Position numbers and translations under genes: made by a program
The notes under the pieces: generated by a model
Told to the model about the DNA's origin: nothing
The model's input: only the letters and a program-made list of their open reading frames with translations
Database searches by the model: none
From: Alteromonas aestuariivivens
Lineage (GTDB): Bacteria; Pseudomonadota; Gammaproteobacteria; Enterobacterales; Alteromonadaceae
Assembly: GCF_003367475.1 (NCBI RefSeq)
Contig: NZ_QRHA01000005.1
Coordinates: 62,001 to 126,000 of the forward strand
Direction: 5' to 3'
Length of the DNA stretch: 64,000 nucleotides
Shown here: piece by piece, positions 57,119 through 64,000 of the stretch
Layout of the letters: every line of letters starts with the position of its first letter
Position numbering within the stretch: position 1 is the stretch's first letter

Positions 57119-59719
57119 TTAGTTTTTCACAACCGCTTCGTTGGTCACAGAGATCACCAGGCCGTTCGAAGCCATAAAGCCTGCAATCTGGCGCTGCATT
57201 TCCATCGTCACCGCTGCACTGGCCTCAGGGCTCAAGCTGGAGCCATGACCACCCTGCAGAAATTGCACCCAGCCGCTGACCGGTTCAGTTCCGGAAACCG
57301 TGCTGGAAACCTGCTCCAGACCGATGGTCGCAGCAAGTGATTGCTGCCCTGACAACGGCACGGTGGTGCTGATTGGAATCACCTGGTCTGGCAGATTCTC
57401 AGCACTTCCATCCCCTACCACTGACATCATATGTACCGGCGTATTGGCGCCGAGGATCTCAGCATGGTTGTTAGGATCCGCTGCATCAAGCACGGTTTGC
57501 GCCGCAAATGAAAATTGTGCCAGCGTACTGTTCACTTCCGCCAGCTGTTCGGCAGTAAGGTTAGCCTTGAAGATACCAACCGCTTCACGAAGCTGTGCCT
57601 CACTCACATCGCTGGTGCCATAAAGCTGCTCCAGCAAGGCAACAAATTCACTCGAGGACTCGGTTAGCAGCAAACCCTGGATAAGTGGGCCAAACGACGG
57701 GGATTCAATCAGGAACTGTGAAAGACCGCCGCCCGGCGATTCCAGTGAGGCCTGCTGTACCTTGAACAATGGGTCCAGTGCCGCCAGTTGCCCCCCCATA
57801 GTACTATTCGCAACCGCTACTGCATTCATGCCAGTGATTGCCCCCAGGGAAACCCCCATAAAGGAAACTTTGGAAAGGTCAAAATCCACGTCACCACTGG
57901 CTGTAGTATCCACCAGCGCATTCAGGCCCAGGCGCAGCCCAAGCCAGTCAGAAGAACTCTGACGGGTGTTGTCACGCGCGGTTGGCAGACTGCCCAGGTT
58001 CATGAAGTGCGTGGCGCTCACAGTGGTCGCATTAATCTCATCAACACCGTCACCATTGAGGTCAAAACCGCGACTGCCGTGCAGAGGCAAGTCGATTGCC
58101 ACTGAAGCCACGCCCGCCAGAGACAGTGCACCACTCAGGGCAAGCATGTCTTCTTTGCTGCGGGTAATACCGTGGGCCAATATCGCCACCGGCCAGCCAG
58201 CTTCGGGTTTACTAATGGGGTACCCTAATGCAGTTGCCACGGCCGGATTGGGTACAGTTACCTGTACATCCAGAGTTTCAAAACCCTGATTTCCACCCAT
58301 AGTTTGAGGAATGGGGTTATAGCGGGTGATGTTTCGCGCCGGGTCAAGCATTTCACCATTAACCCGCAAATCAACCAGCCCAACCTGCTGACACATCATG
58401 TGATTCGGCCCAGGCGTGGCAGAAGCCAGAACTTCCTGAGAAGCCTGAGCTAAAACAACTCCACTGTCGCACGCAGCCTGCCAAAATTCATTAACCGGTG
58501 CCAGCGGGTTTTCTGCACGGGGAACACCAGAATAATATGGCAATGAGATGGACGCCTGATAACGTGATGCCGCACAGAACGGCCCTGCCTGGCCAAGTAT
58601 GCCGGTTGAAACCGCTACAGCAAAATCATTCAATGGGCCCCAAACCGCACTCATTGCGCCAGACGCCGTTCCAAGTAATCCGTCACAGGTCTGCAACGCG
58701 GAGAAATCCTGTGCTTCAATCAGTGGGATCAGAACCTCACCTTCGGGTGGCAGGCCTGCAACACCTTGCTGAATTGCACCGGCCAGTGTTTCATCGCTGA
58801 CCAGGCCTAACGCTTCCATCGCATTAGGCGCGGAATCCACATCGCTCACTACAATGGCGGGCAATGCCTGACCGGCAGTTGGATCTCCGGCGGCAGCACG
58901 AGCTGCATATTCGGCAACCATGGTCTTTTTGATTGACTGTAAAGCAATGTCGGTAGACTGGGTGGTGAATGCCGCAACGTACGTCAGTTCTTCACGCTCG
59001 TAGCCAATACCCAGCAACGGATTGATCAATGAGTTTACCAAACCCTGCAAACTAAGCTGGTCTTCACTGCTCAACGGATTGCTGTTGATGTCCTGACGAA
59101 CCAGCTCCCAGCTGGTAGAACCCTGAACTGACGTACCACTGGAGTCCTTAAGATCGGTGGTCATTACCAGCATATAACCATGGGCCGGTTTTAACGGTTT
59201 CAGAGGTACCACGGCAATGGTGTTGTCATCAACCAGAGACAACACAAAATCTTCACCGTACTGCAGCTTTTCGCCTACTTTGCAGCCGGCAGAAGGAATG
59301 CTTATCTGAGCGCAGTCTGGGTCTGACTGATCCAGCCCCAGTGTCGCTTCGAAAATGTGCACACCTGCAGCAAGACTCGACGCATCAAGGGAGACTCCCG
59401 AAGCCGTGACGACATCAATCACAAAGGGTTGCAAGGTTGACCAGCCATCAAGCACATTCAGGGCATTTTGCGGATCACCAAAATTTTCCGGATCGGCAAC
59501 CGGAATGTTCAGGGTGTAATCAAAAAATCCGTCATCACCGGGCAGCATGAGCAAATCATTGGGAACATTCAGGTCGCCATTGCCCGGGTCAAACAGTACA
59601 CGAGAGATAGGGCTTATCACTTGGGTGTCATTCTGAATGTCCTCAATGGTCTCAGAACCACCGCACCCAACTAGGCCCAGTGCCAGAGCAACACTAGAGC
59701 TGAGTAAGAGTTTTCTCAT
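57119..59719 (-). CDS. VolA/Pla-1-type lipoprotein lipase
   Basis: An 866-aa surface-type lipoprotein (signal SVALALGLVGCGG). The opening ISRVLFDPGNGDLNVPNDLLM is characteristic of the bacterial virulence-factor lipase (Pla-1/cef, VolA) family. The alpha/beta-hydrolase nucleophile is in FMGVSLGAITG (GxSxG), about residue 620. In Vibrio, VolA is a surface lysophospholipase that lets the cell use external lipids. A good minus-strand promoter lies upstream (59854-59882). It is followed by its own terminator. Confidence 0.85.
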   Translation of the reverse strand: MRKLLLSSSVALALGLVGCGGSETIEDIQNDTQVISPISRVLFDPGNGDLNVPNDLLMLPGDDGFFDYTLNIPVADPENFGDPQNALNVLDGWSTLQPFVIDVVTASGVSLDASSLAAGVHIFEATLGLDQSDPDCAQISIPSAGCKVGEKLQYGEDFVLSLVDDNTIAVVPLKPLKPAHGYMLVMTTDLKDSSGTSVQGSTSWELVRQDINSNPLSSEDQLSLQGLVNSLINPLLGIGYEREELTYVAAFTTQSTDIALQSIKKTMVAEYAARAAAGDPTAGQALPAIVVSDVDSAPNAMEALGLVSDETLAGAIQQGVAGLPPEGEVLIPLIEAQDFSALQTCDGLLGTASGAMSAVWGPLNDFAVAVSTGILGQAGPFCAASRYQASISLPYYSGVPRAENPLAPVNEFWQAACDSGVVLAQASQEVLASATPGPNHMMCQQVGLVDLRVNGEMLDPARNITRYNPIPQTMGGNQGFETLDVQVTVPNPAVATALGYPISKPEAGWPVAILAHGITRSKEDMLALSGALSLAGVASVAIDLPLHGSRGFDLNGDGVDEINATTVSATHFMNLGSLPTARDNTRQSSSDWLGLRLGLNALVDTTASGDVDFDLSKVSFMGVSLGAITGMNAVAVANSTMGGQLAALDPLFKVQQASLESPGGGLSQFLIESPSFGPLIQGLLLTESSSEFVALLEQLYGTSDVSEAQLREAVGIFKANLTAEQLAEVNSTLAQFSFAAQTVLDAADPNNHAEILGANTPVHMMSVVGDGSAENLPDQVIPISTTVPLSGQQSLAATIGLEQVSSTVSGTEPVSGWVQFLQGGHGSSLSPEASAAVTMEMQRQIAGFMASNGLVISVTNEAVVKN

Positions 59720-60034
59720 TATTTCTCCCTTTAATTCTTCTAATTATTGTTCATTAATTGTTCGTCGTTACAGGCTGGTCGCGACACATTGGCGGCTATT
59801 CACGCCTACATAGGTGATTTTTCAAACAAGTATGACCAGTTATTGATAGATTAATATTATTGACTTTAATGCAACTTTGCAAAGGTTTGTTAACACTTTG
59901 TAATCAATATTTTTCACTGCGATTTTTGTCACGCGGCAGTTTACAACCGCGCTGAGGCCAGTATCATCTGGGCAGTTTATCTGCTTCGCTCTGTTTCCCG
60001 GAATCAGGGCGGGCATTTTTGGATAAGAGTTATC
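59720..60034. other. 315-bp divergent intergenic region
   Basis: AT-rich DNA between the VolA-type lipase and yciK. It contains a candidate minus-strand promoter (59854-59882) and no credible open frame. A 69-aa minus-strand frame here has no ribosome site. Confidence 0.5.
59854..59882 (-). promoter_or_regulatory. Candidate promoter of the VolA-type lipase gene
   Basis: On the minus strand, TTGCAA (59877-59882) and TAATAT (59854-59859) are 17 bp apart. The start codon lies 135 bp downstream. The hit is good but in AT-rich sequence. Confidence 0.4.
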
Positions 60035-60778
60035 ATGAACCAGTACCAAGCGCCTGAAGGCCTGCTTACAAACCGAACTATCCTAATCTCCGGTGCCGGA
60101 GATGGCATTGGTGCCGAAGCGGCAAAAACCTTTGCATCCCATGGTGCCTCCTGCATATTGCTGGGCCGCACCGTTTCAAAACTTGAAAAAGTATACGACG
60201 AGATAATTTCAGCCGGGGGCCCGGAACCCGCCATTGTGCCGTTGGATTTAAACGGTGCAACCCCCAAGCACTATCAGGATATGGCCAGAACCATCGAAGA
60301 CCAGTTCGGATGCCTTGATGGCGTATTGCACAATGCTTCGCTGCTGGGCGAACTGTGCCCGTTTGAAGAAATCAAACCCGAAGAATGGCAGCAGGTCATG
60401 CAGGTTAACGTAAGTGCAGCGGCATACATGACTCAGGCATTAATGGGTGTACTGCGCAAATCAGCCGATGCTTCCGTAGTATTTACCACCTCCAGTGTCG
60501 GGCGTGTAGGGCGCGCGTTCTGGGGCACCTACAGTGTTTCAAAGTTTGCCACCGAAGGCATGATGCAGGTATTGGCTGCTGAATACACCAATCGTAATGT
60601 GCGCTTCAATTGCATCAACCCGGGCGCCACCCGCACCCAGATGCGGGCAAAAGCCTTCCCTGCAGAAGATGCCACCAAGCTCAAAACGCCTGCTGAGATC
60701 ATGCCATTGTATTTGTATCTCATGGGCCCGGACAGTAAAGGGGTCAACGGCCAGTCTCTGGATTGCCAACCCAAATAG
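60035..60778 (+). CDS. yciK: YciK-family short-chain dehydrogenase
   Basis: A 247-aa SDR oxidoreductase. The cofactor loop is SGAGDGIG (residues about 19-26) and the catalytic YSVSK is at about 168-172. The N-terminus (QAPEGLLTNRTILISGAGDGIG) and the end (GVNGQSLDCQP) closely match YciK. The substrate is unknown in the family. It is transcribed alone. Confidence 0.88.
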   Translation: MNQYQAPEGLLTNRTILISGAGDGIGAEAAKTFASHGASCILLGRTVSKLEKVYDEIISAGGPEPAIVPLDLNGATPKHYQDMARTIEDQFGCLDGVLHNASLLGELCPFEEIKPEEWQQVMQVNVSAAAYMTQALMGVLRKSADASVVFTTSSVGRVGRAFWGTYSVSKFATEGMMQVLAAEYTNRNVRFNCINPGATRTQMRAKAFPAEDATKLKTPAEIMPLYLYLMGPDSKGVNGQSLDCQPK

Positions 60779-60920
60779 CCCACTTTACCAACAATGAAAC
60801 ACACTACCGTCAGCGTTCGCTGATATCCGCTTCGGGGCGCTTTTGATCCCGAAGCGATCTTCCTGCAGGCAGAACACTGATTCATTCATCACGAAATAGT
60901 ACCTTGTCCAGTTGGGGATC

Positions 60921-60978
60921 TTGACAACATCTCGGCCAAAAACTACATTCGTAGTTACAAAAATACTACAAACGTAGT
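60921..60978 (+). promoter_or_regulatory. BlaI-type promoter/operator 3 (secreted sensor homologue)
   Basis: -35 TTGACA (60921-60926) and -10 TACATT (60944-60949) are 17 bp apart. ACTACATTCGTAGT (60942-60955) covers the -10 and is identical to the dyad at 23265. A second, ACTACAAACGTAGT (60965-60978), lies 23 bp downstream. The architecture matches the promoters at 23244 and 24760, although 34 kb away. Confidence 0.85.
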
Positions 60979-61006
60979 TTCCTTTATACCAAAACGAGGA
61001 TCTCCA

Positions 61007-61879
61007 ATGATAACCACCACTATTAAGCCACTAGCGATTCAATTGATGGCCCTGACCTTTACGTGCCTATTGTCCACATCGATTACCCATGCTCAGACTA
61101 ATAAGCTGAACGCCTATGACATCGAAGTAAACAAGCGACAATCGACTGACCTTCATGAAGTCGCACTGCAAATGAAAGCGTTTCGAGCAAACCAGAAGAA
61201 AATGGTTATATTCCGCCCGAATAATGAGGAAAACCGGGAGTTCAACCAGCAGACGCAGGAACTGGTGGCATTAAGCAAGAACGCATTAAGCAGCAATGTA
61301 GATGAACTGAACCAGCAATACAGCCAAATTGAAAACTGGTTTGACAATCGCTCAACACTGACGGGACGAAAGGAAGAAAGCCTGTTGTTTCATACCGTTT
61401 CTGTGCAAATTTTTCTTTTGCAGAAGCAGGGTAAAAACAGCGAAATTGTTGACTTGATTATGGCCCGATATGGCACTTTGGATCTGGTTCCAAAGGGCCT
61501 CAAGCACCGTACTGCAGTGGCTTTGAGCCAATTGCATCAAACCGAGACAGCCAGCGAGATGTTACAGCAACTGGATTCTGGAGACAGGCAAACCCCACTG
61601 GGAGTAACGTTAGTCAGAGCAGATACTTACAGCAAGCTAGGAGACTACGAAACGGCATTGAACCTGATTGATCAGCGTCTTGCGTCCAACGGCCCACAAG
61701 AAGCCATTCGCCTTCTGACACTCAAGTACCAGGTCCTGAACTCCGCGGGGTACGCAAACCGGGCCGAACAAATTAAACAAACCTTAAAGGTAGAATTCAG
61801 GGTTGAGCACCTGGCGCACAGCAATCCCTATCAAAACCCACTCAGCTTACACTGGGCTCCAGTACTCGATTACATTTAA
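61007..61879 (+). CDS. Secreted homologue of the M56 peptidase sensor domain
   Basis: A 290-aa protein with a signal peptide (LMALTFTCLLSTSITHAQ). The mature chain aligns by eye along its whole length with residues 316-572 of the M56 protein at 25.2 kb. Shared segments include ELVALSK, FHT..VQ.FLLQ, EAIRLL versus EEIRLLKL, and the identical end WAPVLD-x-I. It lacks the peptidase domain and membrane helices. GAGGA precedes the ATG. It has its own BlaI-type promoter. It could capture the inducer, compete for a partner of the membrane sensor, or report on the same signal. No enzyme motif is seen. Confidence 0.82.
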   Translation: MITTTIKPLAIQLMALTFTCLLSTSITHAQTNKLNAYDIEVNKRQSTDLHEVALQMKAFRANQKKMVIFRPNNEENREFNQQTQELVALSKNALSSNVDELNQQYSQIENWFDNRSTLTGRKEESLLFHTVSVQIFLLQKQGKNSEIVDLIMARYGTLDLVPKGLKHRTAVALSQLHQTETASEMLQQLDSGDRQTPLGVTLVRADTYSKLGDYETALNLIDQRLASNGPQEAIRLLTLKYQVLNSAGYANRAEQIKQTLKVEFRVEHLAHSNPYQNPLSLHWAPVLDYI

Positions 61880-62010
61880 TTTCATGGCCGGTAAATCGGG
61901 AAAGGTCTCGTAAGCGGCTTTTCCTGTTCATGAATGGTTCCCCTCTGTCATTCGGGCACAATATACAGTAACTTGGTTTAACCTGACTCAAGTTAAGCAT
62001 AAGCCATGTC

Positions 62011-63549
62011 ATGAACACACCATCAGTATCTCTTGTACAACGTATCCTCAACAGGGTTGAAGTTTGGGGGAACAAACTCCCCGACCCTGCAGTTTTGTTT
62101 TTGTACCTGCTGGCCGCAGTGGGACTGTTGTCCTGGTTGCTGTCCGGTATCGACTTCAATGTGGCAGACCCAAGAACCGGAAACCCGCTTACCATCAACA
62201 ACCAACTCAGCGGTGACGCCCTCACCCGCCTCATGTCTTCTATGGTAACCAATTTTTCCCACTTTCATCCGGTAGGCGTAGTACTGGTTGCCATGCTGGG
62301 TATTGGCGTTGCGGAATATTCCGGGTTCATTAACGCAGGGCTACGCTCACTGCTGGCGGTAACCGCCAAATGGCTGCTGACGCCGATGACAATCCTGATA
62401 GGCATTGTCAGTCATTCTGCCGTCGATGCAGGTTATGTACTTGTTATCCCGCTTGGTGGTGTTATTTTCTATGCTGCCGGCCGACACCCACTGGCAGGAA
62501 TTGCCGCGGCATTTGCCGGTGTGTCGGGTGGTTTTTCCGCCAACTTTGTGCCCTCAGCGCTGGACCCGATGCTCCAGGGCATATCCCAGGCTGGTGCACA
62601 AATTCTCGATCCCACTGTCACTCTCAACCCCCTGAACAATTACTATTTCACCACGGCCTCAGCCCTTATAGTAACTGCCGTGGGCTGGCTGATTACTGAT
62701 AAACTGGTGGAACCCAAGCTTCAGAGCAATCCTGTTGACGGCGATATGTCTGATTTGCCCACAATGGAACCGCTAAGCACCAAGGAACGCAAAGCACTTC
62801 GCTGGGCGCTCATCTCGGTAGTTGTTGGCTTGCTGTTACTTGCACTCAGTGCTTCTTATGCCAGTTCTCCGTGGCGCGGTGAAGATGGCTCGCTTACCGC
62901 CTTTTCTGCCCCGCTGATGAAATCCATCGTTCCCCTGATCTTTTTACTTTTTCTTATCCCCGGAGTGGTTTACGGCGCGATTATCGGTACCATCCGAAGC
63001 TCAAAACAGTTTGTTGAAGGCATGAGCAAAGCCATGCAGAGCATGGGTTATTATCTGGTGATAATGTTTTGCATTGCCCAGTTTATCTATGCGTTCGGAC
63101 AGTCGAATCTTGGGGTTTTACTGGCTGTGAAAGGCGCCGATTTTCTCAAGGCAATGGCATTACCAGCAGGGATAACCATTAGCGGTATCATTGTTCTGAC
63201 CGGCATCATCAATTTGTTTGTTGGGTCGGCATCGGCCAAATGGGCCCTTCTTTCACCAATTTTTATCCCCATGCTGATGCAATTGGGCATATCGCCGGAT
63301 TTGGCCCAGGCAGCGTATCGGATTGGGGACTCAAGCACGAATATTATTACGCCATTGATGCCCTACTTTCCCCTGGTTGTGGTTTTTTGCCAACGCTATG
63401 TAACGAGTACAGGAATTGGCACCCTTACTGCGATGATGCTGCCCTTTTCAATCAGCTTCCTGTTGGTTTGGACCCTGTTTTTAATGCTTTACTGGTGGCT
63501 CGGCATTCCATTGGGAATTCAGGCAAACTACGGTTATCCGGCCCCCTGA
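62011..63549 (+). CDS. AbgT-family transporter
   Basis: A 512-aa membrane protein with about 11-12 helices. The SHSAVDAGYVLVIPLGG and FVGSASAKWALLSPIFIPM segments are signatures of the AbgT family. Members import p-aminobenzoyl-glutamate (AbgT) or export sulfonamides (MtrF-like); the direction here is not predictable. It begins 131 bp after the sensor homologue and ends in a strong terminator. Confidence 0.92.
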   Translation: MNTPSVSLVQRILNRVEVWGNKLPDPAVLFLYLLAAVGLLSWLLSGIDFNVADPRTGNPLTINNQLSGDALTRLMSSMVTNFSHFHPVGVVLVAMLGIGVAEYSGFINAGLRSLLAVTAKWLLTPMTILIGIVSHSAVDAGYVLVIPLGGVIFYAAGRHPLAGIAAAFAGVSGGFSANFVPSALDPMLQGISQAGAQILDPTVTLNPLNNYYFTTASALIVTAVGWLITDKLVEPKLQSNPVDGDMSDLPTMEPLSTKERKALRWALISVVVGLLLLALSASYASSPWRGEDGSLTAFSAPLMKSIVPLIFLLFLIPGVVYGAIIGTIRSSKQFVEGMSKAMQSMGYYLVIMFCIAQFIYAFGQSNLGVLLAVKGADFLKAMALPAGITISGIIVLTGIINLFVGSASAKWALLSPIFIPMLMQLGISPDLAQAAYRIGDSSTNIITPLMPYFPLVVVFCQRYVTSTGIGTLTAMMLPFSISFLLVWTLFLMLYWWLGIPLGIQANYGYPAP

Positions 63550-63570
63550 TAAAGTTTCCCGAGACAATAA

Positions 63571-63613
63571 AAAGGCCGCCCTGAACATTAAAGCGATACA
63601 GGGCGGCCTTTTT
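63571..63613. terminator. Strong bidirectional terminator
   Basis: AAAGGCCGCCCTG (63571-63583) pairs perfectly with CAGGGCGGCCTTT (63599-63611), a 13-bp stem around a 15-base loop, with A and T tracts outside. It serves both the AbgT transporter and the convergent YegP-like gene. Confidence 0.85.
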
Positions 63614-63621
63614 AATTTTGC

Positions 63622-63957
63622 TCACTCAGTTATTTCAACCACTTCCGCATCCGGGGCATTGTTTTTCACTGACTCAATACCTTTCTCCATAGACGCTTCA
63701 GATTCATACGACTGGCTTGTGCCAATCACCTGATGATTGGGAGACTTAAGGTTAAACAGAAATTTTCCGGCTTCAGTTACCTTACGTTCAAACATGTCAT
63801 CGTTAGGTGCGTTGGTTTTAACCGACTCGATACCATTCACACAACTGCTTTTGGCATTATACCCCTGACTTGCAAGTATATTCTGCCCATTGGCGGCTTT
63901 AAGACGAAAACGAAACTCTCCTGCCTTATCCACATACAGCTCAAATTTTCCTGCCAT
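63622..63957 (-). CDS. YegP-family protein (two DUF1508 repeats)
   Basis: A 111-aa protein with two tandem DUF1508 units (residues about 1-53 and 54-105), each with a K-F-(E/L)-L/F-x-L pattern and a GIESVK-N-NAP end. I began at the ATG at 63957, where AAAGGAGG lies upstream; the longer frame starts in non-coding sequence. The function of YegP is not known. It is cytosolic. Confidence 0.88.
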   Translation of the reverse strand: MAGKFELYVDKAGEFRFRLKAANGQNILASQGYNAKSSCVNGIESVKTNAPNDDMFERKVTEAGKFLFNLKSPNHQVIGTSQSYESEASMEKGIESVKNNAPDAEVVEITE

Positions 63958-64000
63958 CTCACACCTCCTTTGGTGTCTATAAGAAAAACACAACGCCAGG

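Overview
The window reads as chromosomal DNA from a marine gammaproteobacterium, most likely an Alteromonadales/Alteromonadaceae member. This is inference from the gene set, not from a marker gene: class I fumarase, CysB, TrhO, the yejKLM neighbourhood, RlmA, GmhB, CmoM, SohB, YciK, a VolA/Pla-1 type lipase, a secreted beta-helix polysaccharide-type enzyme and a valine catabolic operon. About 53 genes are supported, densely packed on both strands. I saw no tRNA, rRNA, CRISPR array, insertion sequence or prophage.

Layout. 0-5.5 kb: class I fumarase (-), pabB and an overlapping NUDIX CoA pyrophosphatase (+), L-serine dehydratase (+). 5.5-13 kb: cysB, a small soluble histidine kinase, a membrane-anchored hypothetical, and a 1548-aa multipass Cache protein with a tandem Cys-rich duplication. 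13-17 kb: LysR regulator divergent from scoAB, then a DEAD-box helicase. 17-20.9 kb: secreted beta-helix enzyme, a gene-poor scar, EF-hand protein, trhO, and a short conserved hypothetical. 21-23 kb: response regulator-TPR protein with a small lipoprotein. 23-27 kb: a BlaI/BlaR-like island. 27-40.9 kb: EamA transporter, DUF6279 lipoprotein, pfkA, a LytS/LytT-type two-component pair, DUF962, an M61 peptidase, an M23 peptidase, a two-domain QueD-like protein, yejK / yejL-yejM, gmhB and rlmA. 40.9-45.7 kb: valine degradation operon. 45.9-54.3 kb: second response regulator-TPR protein, a hydroxyacid dehydrogenase, glutathione peroxidase, ldhA, cmoM, a Nif3-like gene, a sulfotransferase pseudogene, a PsrA-like TetR regulator and sohB. 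54.4-64 kb: a penicillin acylase-type lipoprotein, a VolA-type lipase, yciK, a solitary secreted sensor-domain protein, an AbgT transporter and a YegP-like protein.

The most interesting system is a BlaI-type regulon in which nothing resembles a beta-lactamase. Three promoters (near 23.26, 24.78 and 60.94 kb) share one architecture: a TTGACA-like -35, a TACATT -10 buried in an ACTACA-NN-TGTAGT dyad, and a second dyad 22-23 bp further on. They drive (i) an exported Sel1-repeat protein with a TonB-C-like middle domain, (ii) the repressor plus an M56 (BlaR1-like) membrane metallopeptidase whose C-terminal domain is helical and repeat-like instead of a penicillin-binding domain, and (iii) 34 kb away, a secreted protein homologous to that C-terminal sensor domain. 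This looks like a proteolytic signalling circuit with an unknown inducer and a free-standing copy of its own sensor.

Other points of note: a 207-bp, nearly identical Cys-rich tandem duplication inside the Cache protein; two diverged response regulator-TPR paralogues with no adjacent kinase; a YejM/LapC protein with a shortened, apparently non-catalytic periplasmic domain; and a sulfotransferase relic with two in-frame stops. All functional names are from motif and family recognition by eye; no database search was run.
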